A stretch of 64,000 nt of DNA, taken from NCBI GenBank assembly GCA_013289795.1, contig JABCZH010000010.1, forward strand, positions 62,001 through 126,000. Direction: 5' to 3'. Below are positions 46,568-55,702 of this stretch, piece after piece. Origin of the DNA: Acidobacteriota bacterium. Lineage in GTDB: Bacteria > Acidobacteriota > Terriglobia > Terriglobales > Acidobacteriaceae. Within the stretch, counting starts at the first letter, position 1. Every line of letters starts with the position of its first letter. The notes beneath the pieces were generated by a model. That model saw nothing but the letters and a program-made list of their open reading frames with translations, did not search any database and was not told where the DNA came from. The position numbers and the translations under genes were made by a program.

Positions 46568-46664
46568 AACCACAAAGGACACGGAGTTCACAGAGGCAAA
46601 CGTGGAAAGAACAAAAGAACCGGAAGAGAGAGTTTCCTCTGTGCCCCCTGTGTTCTCTGTGGTT
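46568..46664. repeat. MITE/REP-like inverted repeat (ACCACAGAGG family), copy 1
   Basis: 29-bp arms at 46568-46596 and 46636-46664, 23 of 29 positions complementary, around a 39-bp centre. Arms begin AACCACAAAGGACAC and end GTGTTCTCTGTGGTT. A second copy is at 55621-55687. The right arm lies inside the acetyltransferase reading frame. Confidence 0.75.
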
Positions 46665-47135
46665 AAGGATTTTTCAATCCAACAGGGAGTAACCCCGACG
46701 CAAATCGCCCAAGCTCGTGAACTATTCCTCGAATACTCCAAATCTCTTGGCTTCAGTCTGTGCTTCCAGAATTTCGATCAGGAACTCGCGGGATTACCCG
46801 GCGATTACGCGCCTCCTGGTGGCCGTCTTCTATTGGCCGATTTCCAGGGCGAAGTCGCAGGCTGCGTGGCCCTGCACAAGATCGAAACCGAAGTCTGTGA
46901 GATGAAACGGCTTTACATCCGCACCAAGTTTCGGGGTAGGGGTCTGGGCCGGATTCTTGCCGAGGCGATCATCGCCGAAGCCCGCCAGATCGGCTACCTG
47001 CGCATGCGGCTCGACACTGTCGGTCCGGTAATGAAAGACGCCGTAGCCATGTATCGCAAGCTGGGATTTCGAGAGATCGCGCCCTATCGCGCGAATCCTA
47101 TGGCCGGCACACTCTATCTTGAACTGACGCTCTGA
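46602..47135 (+). CDS. GNAT family N-acetyltransferase
   Basis: Up to 177 residues. Acetyl-CoA-binding motif [22 protein letters not shown] (about 103-124) and C-terminal [16 protein letters not shown]; the N-terminal part has [26 protein letters not shown], typical of a common GNAT subgroup. The first 24 residues are encoded by the inverted-repeat element, so the original start is probably further in. GTG at 46602 has GAGG upstream, and a GTG at 46659 lies within the right arm. Substrate unknown. Confidence 0.85.
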   Translation: MERTKEPEERVSSVPPVFSVVKDFSIQQGVTPTQIAQARELFLEYSKSLGFSLCFQNFDQELAGLPGDYAPPGGRLLLADFQGEVAGCVALHKIETEVCEMKRLYIRTKFRGRGLGRILAEAIIAEARQIGYLRMRLDTVGPVMKDAVAMYRKLGFREIAPYRANPMAGTLYLELTL

Positions 47136-47177
47136 TGGCGGTTGCGATAGTATTCTAAACATTCAAGGAACAATCCC

Positions 47178-47915
47178 ATGAAGAGAACCCTTCTCTCTCT
47201 TATTATCTTGTCGCTCACTCTATCCGCCGCCGCGGCCACATCCAAGAATGTCTCTTACAAGAGCGGTGACGAAACCGTGCAAGGCATTCTCTACACGCCA
47301 GCCGGCAAAGGTCCGTTTCCCGCCATTATTGTGATTCACGAATGGTGGGGTCTCAGCGATTGGGTCAAGGAGCAGGCATCCAAGCTCTCGGATCAGGGGT
47401 ACGTCGCGCTGGCCGTCGATCTTTACCGTGGCAAGGTTGCTACGACCGCCGAAGTTGCTCACGAACTGATGAACGGACTGCCGGAAGACCGCGCCAAACG
47501 CGACCTTCATGCCGCCTTTGATTACCTGGCCTCACAGCCGAACGTGAAAAAGGACCGCATTGGCTCCATCGGCTGGTGTATGGGCGGAGGGCTCTCGCTC
47601 GATGTTGCCCTTCAGCAGCCGACTTTGCGCGCAGTCGTAATCAACTACGGTCGTCTGGTCACCGACCCGCAGTCTCTGAAACAAATTAACGCCTCAGTGC
47701 TTGGGCTTTTTGGCGCTCATGATCAGGGCATTACGCCGAGCGTTCCCAAATTCGAGAGTAGTCTTAAGGAACTCGGTAAGAATGTCGATATCAAAATCTA
47801 TCCCGATGCGGGACACGGCTTTGAAAACCCCGTCAACAAAGACGGATACCGTGCCGACGATGCTGCCGATGCCTGGAAGCGTACGGTTAAGTTCTTTGCT
47901 GCCACGCTGAACTAG
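47178..47915 (+). CDS. Dienelactone hydrolase family protein, exported
   Basis: 245 residues. Signal peptide (to about 20) and alpha/beta hydrolase with the DLH catalytic triad: C134 in IGWCMGGG, D182 in GAHDQ, H213 in DAGHGF. Hydrolyses lactones or esters; the periplasmic location is unusual compared with the cytoplasmic chlorocatechol enzyme, and the substrate is unknown. Confidence 0.88.
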   Translation: MKRTLLSLIILSLTLSAAAATSKNVSYKSGDETVQGILYTPAGKGPFPAIIVIHEWWGLSDWVKEQASKLSDQGYVALAVDLYRGKVATTAEVAHELMNGLPEDRAKRDLHAAFDYLASQPNVKKDRIGSIGWCMGGGLSLDVALQQPTLRAVVINYGRLVTDPQSLKQINASVLGLFGAHDQGITPSVPKFESSLKELGKNVDIKIYPDAGHGFENPVNKDGYRADDAADAWKRTVKFFAATLN

Positions 47916-48071
47916 CAAGAACCAGAAGCGTTTGATTGCTCAGCGCCCAGGTTGGCCTCTGGTCACAAGGTTTAGCCACCTGCCGCTTGGGCAGCGAAAT
48001 TCCACTTGCCAGACCGTACTACTCTGGTTACTATTCTGCATCGCGGAGAACGCATTTTGGCTTCCTTCTCA

Positions 48072-48419
48072 ATGAACATCGGTGAGACCATCCGGAACTA
48101 CCGGCTGCAGAAGGGAATGTCACAAGGCGATATCGAGAAGCGCACCGGTTTGCTGCGTTGCTATCTCTCGCGAGTGGAAAACGGGCACACTATCCCTTCT
48201 CTCGACACGCTTTCCAAGATTGCCGGTGCCATGGAACTGCCGCTGTCCCAGTTCTTCTCCGAGGCTGGCCACACCAACGGCGGCAAAGGTCTGCCACAAC
48301 TCTCCGACGATGAAGTCCGCTTCCTCAGTCAGATCCGCCGCTATTCCGTCAGCCTGAACGACAGCGATCGAAAGCTGGTCCTGGCCATGGTGAAGAAAAT
48401 GGCCTCTAACGCGAAATAG
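48072..48419 (+). CDS. XRE-family helix-turn-helix regulator
   Basis: 115 residues. HTH_3 domain at the N-terminus (ETIRNYRLQKGMSQGDIEKRTGLLRCYLSRVENG, residues 4-37), and a helical C-terminal part (DDEVRFLSQIRRYSVSLNDSDRKLVLAMVKKMA). ATG at 48072 has no clear ribosome site; TTG at 48057 with GGAG at 9 bp is the alternative. Probably a small dimeric DNA-binding protein; targets unknown. Confidence 0.85.
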   Translation: MNIGETIRNYRLQKGMSQGDIEKRTGLLRCYLSRVENGHTIPSLDTLSKIAGAMELPLSQFFSEAGHTNGGKGLPQLSDDEVRFLSQIRRYSVSLNDSDRKLVLAMVKKMASNAK

Positions 48420-48521
48420 CCGTCTCTATTTGGTGACTTTCGTACCATCCTTCGCGATGACCCACCGGTACCTCGTCCCCAACCCCCAGTAGAATCTAGA
48501 CTGTTGGTTGGAGAACTCTCG

Positions 48522-49166
48522 GTGACCATAGACGAAGAACTGACCCACCTCGAGACCCAGTTGCGCCGACTCAAGATTGAGTACGAAGTCTATTTCAGCA
48601 ACCCAACCAAGAAACCGCCCACCGATGTCGAGTGGAAGGTCCTGAGTTTGCTCCGCAAGTTCAGCGACGGCGGGCGGATGAGCTTTTCGCAGCGTTACCG
48701 CTACAACGAAATGGCGCAACGCTACGCGATTTATAGCGATCTGTGGCGTAAGAAAGCCCGCATTCGGGAGGAAGGCTACCGGCGTCCCCAGGATGCTTTG
48801 CTTTCGGTGCAGGGAGTTCGGCCGGCGGAAGGAATTGAACCAGAACACCATCCGGTGTACGGACTAGGTCAGGCTCGCGCTGCAACCGGAACCGCGGCCG
48901 CGCCCGCGAAAGCGCAGGAAGAACCGCTCACCGTGCAATGCTCCGATCCCTCCGCTGAACGCGACCAGGTAGAAAAGCTCTACCACGCCCTCACCGAAGC
49001 CAAGAAGAAGAGCGGAGAGTCGGTTGCCGGCAACCTCGACAGTTTCGCTTCGTTCGTACAGAAGAAGACTGCACAGATCCGCCAGGAGAACGGTTGCCAG
49101 GCAGTGGAATACACGGTTGAGATGCAGGACGGCCAAGTCAAACTGAAGGCGCGAGCCAAAGTGTAG
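48522..49166 (+). CDS. MXAN_5187-type C-terminal domain protein
   Basis: 214 residues, GTG start with GGAGA at 8 bp. N-terminal part ELTHLETQLRRLKIEYEVYFSNPTKKPP then FSQRYRYNEMAQRYAIYSDLWRKK, a helical domain; an Ala/Pro linker (about 115-135); a C-terminal segment LYHALTEAKKKSGES...SFASFVQKKTAQIRQ then beta strands ending KLKARAKV. The pattern resembles the MXAN_5187 C-terminal domain family of Myxococcota and Acidobacteriota. Function unknown; cytoplasmic. Confidence 0.65.
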   Translation: MTIDEELTHLETQLRRLKIEYEVYFSNPTKKPPTDVEWKVLSLLRKFSDGGRMSFSQRYRYNEMAQRYAIYSDLWRKKARIREEGYRRPQDALLSVQGVRPAEGIEPEHHPVYGLGQARAATGTAAAPAKAQEEPLTVQCSDPSAERDQVEKLYHALTEAKKKSGESVAGNLDSFASFVQKKTAQIRQENGCQAVEYTVEMQDGQVKLKARAKV

Positions 49167-49341
49167 TTGTCGAGCGTCTTGGGAAGGCCCGCGTCTTACT
49201 CGTGCCGGTCAAGCCACTTAAGAGAGGCCGGTTTTAGCTGCTGGAGGGACGCGCCCGCTCCTCGCCCCCTCCCGGCTTCTCCGCTGATAGAATCTTCCGT
49301 TACCCTTTTCACTCTCAAATCATTCTCCATCGAGGCTCTTG

Positions 49342-50895
49342 ATGTCCAGAATCCAGCGGGCCATTCTCAGCGTTACGGACAAGACGGGGTTGGCCGATTT
49401 TGCTCGCAAGCTTTCTGGGTTGGGGGTGGAACTGATCTCGACTGGTGGCACAGCCAAATTGCTGCGCGAATCGAACATTCCGGTGAAAGACATTTCCGAG
49501 CTGACCGGCTTCCCTGAAATGCTGGACGGGCGGGTCAAGACGCTTCATCCCAAGGTGCATGGTGGCATCCTGCATCGACGCGACGATCCCGCCCATCGCA
49601 CCGCCGTGGCTGAGCACGGCATCAAGCCGATCGACATGGTGGTGGTGAATCTCTATGCCTTCGAGAAGACCGCGGCCAAGCCCGGAGTATCCTTTGACGA
49701 ACTGATCGAGAACATCGACATCGGCGGTCCCTCGATGATTCGCTCCGCCGCCAAGAATTTCCAGGACGTTGCCGTCGTGACCTCACCGGCTGATTATCCT
49801 GCAATCGCGGAAGAGATGGCGAAGTCGGGCGGAGAATTGTCGTCCGCAACCACGTGGCGGCTGGCGCAGAGAGCCTTCGCCACGACCGCCGCCTATGACT
49901 CGGCCATCGCGTCCACGCTGGAGCGTGTCAGCGCAAATGGGGGAAGCACCTTCCAGGACAAAGGCTTCCCGCAGAATCTGCGGCTTTCATTCAGCAAGAT
50001 CATGGACCTGCGGTACGGAGAGAATCCACATCAGAAAGCCGCGATGTACTCCGATGGCTCTGGGCAGGGCGTGGCCAACGGCCACCAGATTCAAGGCAAG
50101 GAGCTTTCCTACAACAATATCGTGGACCTGCAGGCGGCATGGGACCTGGCCCAGGAATTCGACGAGCCGGTTTGTGCCATTATCAAACACACAAATCCAG
50201 CTGGCGCGGCCACCGGCAAGACCTTGGCTGAGGCCTACAGGAAAGCCCTCGAAAGCGACCCGGTGTCGGCATTCGGCGGAGTGATTGGGGTGAATCGGCC
50301 CATCGACGGCACGGCTGCCGAAGAAATGGCCAAATTGTTTCTAGAAGTGATCGCGGCGCCGAAGTTCGACGAGGCGGCCAAGGCAGTATTCAGCGCCAAA
50401 AAGAACCTTCGGTTGGTCGAGATTACGAATGCTCCACAGAAATGGGTGCTGAAGGATGTCTCGGGTGGAATCCTCTTGCAGGACGCCGATGTCCGCCCGC
50501 TCCACGATAGCGATCTAAAGGTGGTCACCAAACGCCCGCCCACAGCGGAAGAGAAGCGTGCACTTTTATTCGCCTGGAAGGTCTGCAAACATGTGAAATC
50601 CAATGCCATCCTATACGCGCGCGAGGGACAAACCGTCGGCGTCGGCGCTGGACAAATGAGCCGTGTGGATTCCTGCAAAATGGGAGCAATGAAAGCGGTT
50701 TTGCCGCTGCAAGGCACAGTCGCAGCTTCGGACGCCTTTTTCCCATTTCCCGATGGAGTCGAAGAAATTGCAAAAGCTGGCGCCACCGCTATCATTCAGC
50801 CAGGAGGCTCGGTTCGCGACCAGGAAGTCATTGACGCGACGGATCGCCACGGCATGGCAATGGTTTTCACCGGAGTGCGCCACTTCCGCCATTAA
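49342..50895 (+). CDS. purH: Bifunctional AICAR transformylase/IMP cyclohydrolase
   Basis: 517 residues. N-terminal MGS-like IMP cyclohydrolase domain ([49 protein letters not shown]) and C-terminal AICAR formyltransferase ([53 protein letters not shown]). Catalyses the last two steps of IMP synthesis. Start ATG at 49342, GAGG 5 bp upstream; TAGAAT at 49288 may be its -10. Confidence 0.97.
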   Translation: MSRIQRAILSVTDKTGLADFARKLSGLGVELISTGGTAKLLRESNIPVKDISELTGFPEMLDGRVKTLHPKVHGGILHRRDDPAHRTAVAEHGIKPIDMVVVNLYAFEKTAAKPGVSFDELIENIDIGGPSMIRSAAKNFQDVAVVTSPADYPAIAEEMAKSGGELSSATTWRLAQRAFATTAAYDSAIASTLERVSANGGSTFQDKGFPQNLRLSFSKIMDLRYGENPHQKAAMYSDGSGQGVANGHQIQGKELSYNNIVDLQAAWDLAQEFDEPVCAIIKHTNPAGAATGKTLAEAYRKALESDPVSAFGGVIGVNRPIDGTAAEEMAKLFLEVIAAPKFDEAAKAVFSAKKNLRLVEITNAPQKWVLKDVSGGILLQDADVRPLHDSDLKVVTKRPPTAEEKRALLFAWKVCKHVKSNAILYAREGQTVGVGAGQMSRVDSCKMGAMKAVLPLQGTVAASDAFFPFPDGVEEIAKAGATAIIQPGGSVRDQEVIDATDRHGMAMVFTGVRHFRH

Positions 50896-51073
50896 CATGG
50901 CCGCTCAGCCATTGCCAGTCGCTGACAGTCCCTGTACCTCCGAATCTGCGTGTGCCGCGTTCCAGGCACCGTTTTACCCAATCTCCGGCGACAAGGGTTT
51001 ACAATAATCCGAGCACCCGCTGGCAGCGATTCGGCATCCAAAACGCTGTAGCTATCGTGATCGAAGGTCTTTA

Positions 51074-53164
51074 ATGAAAAGTGTTTATTGCGTTTTTGCG
51101 TTGTTAACGGCGATGGTTGCAGGGGCACAGCAAACGCCAGCCCCTTCCGTCTCAGATCCCGCGACTTCCGCGCCTGCGGCGGCGAAACCGGCTGCCCCAG
51201 CTCCTGCGCGAAAAGTAGATCGCGCTGCCGCCTACTATCACTACACCCTGGCTCACCTCTATGAGGAGCAGGTGGCGATGTACGGCCGCAGTGAGCTGGT
51301 CACCAAGGCCATCGAAGAGTACCGCCAGGCCATTGAGGCTGACCCCACCTCGGAGTATCTTACTTCCGCTCTGGCTGAGCTCTATACCCGTGCGGGAAGA
51401 ATCCGCGATGCGGTGCTGGAAGCGCAGGACATTCTCAAGCGCGATCCCAATAACCTCGAAGCCCACAAACTGCTGGGCCGCATTTATCTGAAATCTTTGG
51501 GCGATGTGCAGGCTGGAACTGCCTCGGACAGTGTGCTCAAGCTGGCCATCGAGCAGTGGGAACAAATCGTCAAGCTGGAGCCTGACAGTGTGGACGACCG
51601 CCTGTTATTGGGCCGGCTCTACAAAGTCAACAACGATCTTCGGAAAGCCGAAGAACAATTCAAGACCGCTGTGAAGTTGCAGCCCGACTCTGAGGATGCC
51701 GTCACCACGCTGGCCCTGTTCTATACCGAAGAAGGAGACTCGACTCGCGCCGCCGAGGTGTTGAGTTCCGTCCCTGATGCGGCGCGCTCCGCCAAGCTGT
51801 ACTCCGTCCTCGGCTATGCCTACGAGCAGCAGAAAGAATACAAGAAGGCGATTGACGCCTACCGCAAGGCGGCCGAACTCGATCGCGACAATCTCGACGC
51901 CATTCGTGGCCTGGCTGAGAACCTGATGAACGATGGGCAGACCGACGCCGCCCTCGAGCAATACAAGATCATCGCCGACGCCAATCCCGACGACGCCCAG
52001 ACCTACCTGCGCATGGCGGAGATTTATCGCCGCCGGGGACAATTCGATCTCGCCCTCACCAACCTGACAAAAGCCGAGTCCATGGTGCAGGACTCCATGG
52101 AAGTTCCCTACAACCGTGCCGCCGTCTATCAAGCCCAGGGACGCTATGACGAGGCGGCGCAGATTCTGCAAGACCTGCTGAAAAAGACCGACAAGACTGA
52201 CAACAACTATTCCCAGGGCGAGAAAAACAATCGTGCGCTGTTTCTGGAGCGGCTGGGAACCATTTATCGCGACAACAGCAACACCACTCTTGCCATTGAA
52301 ACCTTTCGCAAGATGTTGACCCTCGGCGATGAGAACGCCGAGCGCGGCTACCAGCAGATCATTGACAGCTACCGCGAAGCCAAGCTATGGCAGCAGGCCA
52401 CCGACATCGCCAAGGAAGCCGTGCAGAAGCTGCCCAACGACCGCGACCTGAAGATGGTGTACGCGGCGCAACTCAGCGACATGGGTCAGCCCGACGAGGC
52501 CTTGCAGCAGGTGAAGTCGCTGCTCAAGGGTACCCCGGAGGATCGTGATGTCTACATCCGGCTGGCCCAGATCGACAGCCGTCTGAAACGCTGGCAGGAT
52601 GCCGAGGACAACCTCAACAAGGCGGCTCAGCTTTCCACCAAGGACGAAGATCAAAAGTACGTTGATTTTCTCCGCGGTTCCAATTACGAGCGTCAGAAAA
52701 AATACGATCAGGCGGAACAGGTATTTCGCAAACTTTTGGCCGGCGATCCGCAGAATGCCGCCGTGCTCAACTATCTGGGTTACATGCTGGCCGACCGCGG
52801 CAGCAAGCTGGATGAAGCTCTGATCATGATTAAGAAAGCGGTGGAACTGGATCCCGCCAACGGCGCTTATCTCGACTCGCTGGGCTGGGCTTATTTCAAG
52901 CTGGGCAAGTACGAACTGGCAGAAGATAACCTGACCCGTGCCTCGCAGCACATGGGCGCCGATCCCACAGTGCAGGCGCATCTCGGCGACCTCTATCAGA
53001 AGACCGGACGCCTGAAGTTGGCCGTCGCGCACTGGGACCGTGCCATCCAAGAATGGAACAAAACCGTCGCCGCGGAAGTGGATAGCGACGAAATGGCCAA
53101 AACCCAGAAAGACCTTGAGTCTGCCAAGGTCAAGTTGGCCAAAGAGAGCTCAGAGCAGAAGTAG
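51074..53164 (+). CDS. Secreted tetratricopeptide-repeat protein
   Basis: 696 residues. Signal peptide (ending VAGAQQ), an Ala/Pro linker, then more than ten TPR units of 34 residues (for example YEQQKEYKKAIDAYRKAAELDRDNLDAIR; LAGDPQNAAVLNYLGYMLADRGSKLDEALIMI; LGWAYFKLGKYELAEDNL). Probably a periplasmic scaffold. AAGG before the ATG. No partner indicated. Confidence 0.85.
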   Translation: MKSVYCVFALLTAMVAGAQQTPAPSVSDPATSAPAAAKPAAPAPARKVDRAAAYYHYTLAHLYEEQVAMYGRSELVTKAIEEYRQAIEADPTSEYLTSALAELYTRAGRIRDAVLEAQDILKRDPNNLEAHKLLGRIYLKSLGDVQAGTASDSVLKLAIEQWEQIVKLEPDSVDDRLLLGRLYKVNNDLRKAEEQFKTAVKLQPDSEDAVTTLALFYTEEGDSTRAAEVLSSVPDAARSAKLYSVLGYAYEQQKEYKKAIDAYRKAAELDRDNLDAIRGLAENLMNDGQTDAALEQYKIIADANPDDAQTYLRMAEIYRRRGQFDLALTNLTKAESMVQDSMEVPYNRAAVYQAQGRYDEAAQILQDLLKKTDKTDNNYSQGEKNNRALFLERLGTIYRDNSNTTLAIETFRKMLTLGDENAERGYQQIIDSYREAKLWQQATDIAKEAVQKLPNDRDLKMVYAAQLSDMGQPDEALQQVKSLLKGTPEDRDVYIRLAQIDSRLKRWQDAEDNLNKAAQLSTKDEDQKYVDFLRGSNYERQKKYDQAEQVFRKLLAGDPQNAAVLNYLGYMLADRGSKLDEALIMIKKAVELDPANGAYLDSLGWAYFKLGKYELAEDNLTRASQHMGADPTVQAHLGDLYQKTGRLKLAVAHWDRAIQEWNKTVAAEVDSDEMAKTQKDLESAKVKLAKESSEQK

Positions 53165-53220
53165 TCTTCAACCTCGCAAATCGAGCCGACGAACGAGATG
53201 AAGTTGAAACTTCGCGTCGT

Positions 53221-53562
53221 CTAAAAGCCGACCGCTGCCTCCATAACCGTAGGTTTCCAGTCAACAACTTTGTTTATGTTCGTCATTTTCAAGATGTGTT
53301 CCACGTGGTTGTTGACGCCCGCCAACCGCAACTCCCCGCCCGCTTCCTTCACCTGGCCTGCCGACGTCACGATGATCCCGATTCCAGTGCTGTCAATGTG
53401 GCTCACGTGGGTCAGGTCAAAGCTGATCTTTTTCCGGTTCTCTTTCACCAGGTTTTCGGTGGTCCATTCCAGGTGCTGGCAATCTCTGCCAATGGTGATC
53501 TTTCCGGTTATTTCCAGAACAACGATGTCAGGTGGCAACTGCTTGGTTTGAATCTCAAGCAT
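53221..53562 (-). CDS. STAS-domain anti-sigma factor antagonist
   Basis: 113 residues, a single STAS domain. Phospho-acceptor S58 in SHIDSTGIGII; strand LRLAGVNNHVEHILKMTNINKV follows. In known systems the dephosphorylated form binds an anti-sigma kinase and frees a sigma factor. No kinase or sigma gene is adjacent. Own ribosome site AAAGGAG. Confidence 0.9.
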   Translation of the reverse strand: MLEIQTKQLPPDIVVLEITGKITIGRDCQHLEWTTENLVKENRKKISFDLTHVSHIDSTGIGIIVTSAGQVKEAGGELRLAGVNNHVEHILKMTNINKVVDWKPTVMEAAVGF

Positions 53563-53713
53563 AAGTCAGCTCCTTTCGGATATCTGCACTTCTGCTAACG
53601 GAACCCGCTGAACATGACCCACATCGGTATCGTTGCGCGATCATCTTAGGGGTCGGGTCGCGGCAAGTCAATGCAGGCGGGAGTCTTAGCGTGGCTTTGT
53701 ATTGATAGCAATG

Positions 53714-53788
53714 CTAGCCCCGGGGGGCGACCACATCGACGCCGCGGTCGCGCAAATCGGCAACATCGCGAGTCGCGAGCGTTGATCG
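53714..53788 (-). pseudogene. C-terminal fragment of a vapC-type PIN toxin gene
   Basis: Minus-strand frame reading STLATRDVADLRDRGVDVVAPRG then stop, matching the C-terminal end of VapC toxins (LATRNxxDFxxxGVxVVNP). A stop codon precedes it by two codons and no start or catalytic part remains. It lies in the 314-bp gap 53563-53876, in which no other gene was seen. Confidence 0.6.
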
Positions 53789-53876
53789 CTAGAGAGCGGG
53801 GGCTGCGTGTCTTTATGACAGGAAGGGTCACTCCCGAGCGACTTGGCACCGATTCCAGACTGTGCAACAAAAGACT

Positions 53877-54326
53877 ATGCGCGCGCGACCACTCCCAAAG
53901 CTCGCCGTCTGTTTCCTTTACTGCCTGCCGACGCTGTTATCCGCCCAACAAAAGTCGCCAGAGGGAGAGAAGATTCTCGCTCTGGAAAGGAAATGGACAG
54001 AGAGTTATAAGCAGCGCGACGTAGCCATCTTGTCGTCTTTGCTGGCCGAGGACTTCATCATTACCATCGAGGATGGAAGCACCTACGGGAAGACCGGCTA
54101 CATCAGCCACAGCGCTGATTCCTCGGTCCACGTGGATGTCGCCGAGCTGTCCGAGCTAAAGGTTCGCCTGCACGGAGACACGGCGGTGGTCACCGGCGCA
54201 TATCACGAGACCGGGGACTCGAAGGGCAAGCACTACGAATACCGCGATCGCCTGACCGATGTCTGGATGAAACACGATGGCAAGTGGCGGGTGATCGCGT
54301 CCCACTACAGCGTTCCGCTCAAGTAG
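53877..54326 (+). CDS. Exported SnoaL/DUF4440-like protein
   Basis: 149 residues. Hydrophobic N-terminus (PLPKLAVCFLYCLPTLLSAQQ) as signal peptide; then an NTF2-like fold of the DUF4440 type: ILALERKWTESYKQRDVAILSSLLAEDFIITIEDG, later YRDRLTDVWMKHDGKWRVIASHYS. Family members bind small ligands; no reaction is assigned. ATG at 53877; an upstream GTG at 53862 is possible. Confidence 0.8.
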   Translation: MRARPLPKLAVCFLYCLPTLLSAQQKSPEGEKILALERKWTESYKQRDVAILSSLLAEDFIITIEDGSTYGKTGYISHSADSSVHVDVAELSELKVRLHGDTAVVTGAYHETGDSKGKHYEYRDRLTDVWMKHDGKWRVIASHYSVPLK

Positions 54327-54335
54327 CGACAGGAA

Positions 54336-54426
54336 TTACTTGATGACGTGGAACGGCACATTGCTGGTCAGCGTCCCGCCGGGGCTGGTCACGGTGACAT
54401 AACCCGTCGTCGCTCCAGCGTGGCTC
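54336..54426 (-). pseudogene. C-terminal remnant of an IPT/TIG-domain secreted protein
   Basis: Minus-strand frame reads GATTGYVTVTSPGGTLTSN, then VPFHVIK and stop, nearly the same as the IPT/TIG ending of the GloVer protein in this window (GATTGSVKVTTPKGTLTSNK). No upstream part of the gene is present; the frame runs into the simple repeat at 54442. Confidence 0.6.
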
Positions 54427-54441
54427 CCTGTCCATCGCCTA

Positions 54442-54477
54442 CGGCTGAATGCTGAGAGCTGAAGGCTGATAGCTGAC
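54442..54477. repeat. Degenerate AGCTGA-type tandem repeat
   Basis: About five imperfect copies of (A)GCTGAA/T (GCTGAATGCTGAGAGCTG and on) between the IPT remnant and dgt, ending next to the dgt promoter region. Confidence 0.6.
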
Positions 54478-54498
54478 GCCGTCTGCTAAACTTCCCTC

Positions 54499-55611
54499 AT
54501 GCTCGCCGACTACGCGGTGCATGCGGCCGAGTCCCGCGGACGCCGTTTCCCCGAGCCGCAGCATCCTTACCGCAACGACTTTCAGCGCGACCGCGACCGC
54601 GTCATTCATTCCCGTGCCTTCCGCCGGCTCGAAGCCAAGACACAGGTCTTCACTCGCCGCTACTCCGACCACTTTCGCAATCGCCTGACCCACACGCTCG
54701 AAGTAGCCCAGATCGCGCGCACCATCGCCGCGCAACTTGGCCTCAATGTCGATCTGGTCGAGGCCCTGGCTTTGGTCCATGATGTCGGCCATCCTCCGTT
54801 CGGCCACGCCGGGGAAAAGGCACTCGACACCATCATGCGTGCGCACGGATTCTTCTTCGATCACAACCTGCATGCGCTGCGCATTGTCGAGGACTTCGAG
54901 CTTCGCTACGCGGCGTTTCGCGGATTGAATCTGACCTTCGAAGTGCGCGAAGGCATCATCAAACATTCGCACGATTACGACGCCAATCAGTTCCCTGAAT
55001 TGGCAGAATATTTGCTCGACCGGCGTCCGCCGCTTGAAGCCCAGCTCATCGATCTGGCCGACGAAATCGCCTACAGCACCGCGGACCTTGATGATGGCTA
55101 TGAAGCCCGCCTGCTGACCCTGGAGACGATTCGCAGCGGCGTGCCGGTGTTCGCGCGCTTCTATGCGGACGCCGAACGCACTTATCCCGACGTGATGGAG
55201 AAGCTGAAATTCAACGAGGCCATCAAACGTGTGCTCGACCGCTGGGTAGGAGATTTGATCCGAAACACAAGAGACCAGATCGTCAAAGCTGGTGTCCACA
55301 GCCTTGAAGAGGTGCGTGCCTGTCCACGGCGACTTGTTGCGCTAAGCCCAGAAGTCGAAGAAGAACGCCGCCGAACCAAAGCCTTTCTGTATGAAACGCT
55401 GTATTACAGCCCGACGCTCGACCCCGAAAAAGACGATGCGGAGAAGATCATCACCCAGCTATTCGAATTCTGGATGGCCAAGCCCGACCAACTTCCCGCC
55501 AGCTATCAGGGGTCAGCCGACCACGCCCCGCTGACCCGAGTCATCTGCGACTACATTGCCGGCATGACCGACAACTACATCTACGAGCAGTACGAGAAGT
55601 ATCATCTGTAA
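54499..55611 (+). CDS. dgt: dGTP triphosphohydrolase-like HD protein
   Basis: 370 residues, HD-domain dNTPase of the Dgt type 2 subgroup. Metal-binding residues in RLTHTLEVAQIARTIA, LVHDVGHPPFGHAGE (HD pair), and ...IDLADEIAYSTADLDDG. Converts dGTP or other dNTPs to nucleoside and triphosphate, balancing dNTP pools. The N-terminal NDFQRDRDRVIHSRAFRRLEAKTQVF is a family hallmark. ATG at 54499 fits. Confidence 0.93.
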   Translation: MLADYAVHAAESRGRRFPEPQHPYRNDFQRDRDRVIHSRAFRRLEAKTQVFTRRYSDHFRNRLTHTLEVAQIARTIAAQLGLNVDLVEALALVHDVGHPPFGHAGEKALDTIMRAHGFFFDHNLHALRIVEDFELRYAAFRGLNLTFEVREGIIKHSHDYDANQFPELAEYLLDRRPPLEAQLIDLADEIAYSTADLDDGYEARLLTLETIRSGVPVFARFYADAERTYPDVMEKLKFNEAIKRVLDRWVGDLIRNTRDQIVKAGVHSLEEVRACPRRLVALSPEVEEERRRTKAFLYETLYYSPTLDPEKDDAEKIITQLFEFWMAKPDQLPASYQGSADHAPLTRVICDYIAGMTDNYIYEQYEKYHL

Positions 55612-55620
55612 GAACCGTTT

Positions 55621-55687
55621 ACCACAGAGGTCACGGAGGTTCACCGAGGGCTTGCTTCCCCCTGTGTAACTCTGTGACCTCTGTGAT
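55621..55687. repeat. MITE/REP-like inverted repeat (ACCACAGAGG family), copy 2
   Basis: 30-bp arms at 55621-55650 and 55658-55687, 24 of 30 positions complementary, with only a 7-bp centre. Arms begin ACCACAGAGGTCACGG and end CTGTGACCTCTGTGAT. Sits between the converging dgt and M20 genes; TTTTT just past the right arm could let it act as a terminator for dgt. Confidence 0.75.
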
Positions 55688-55702
55688 CGCTTTTTGGGAG
55701 CT

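Noticed and set aside
54439-55299. A 286-codon open frame antisense to dgt
   Set aside because: Lies fully opposite a well-supported HD-domain gene, and its sequence has no recognisable motif; such frames are common in high-GC DNA.
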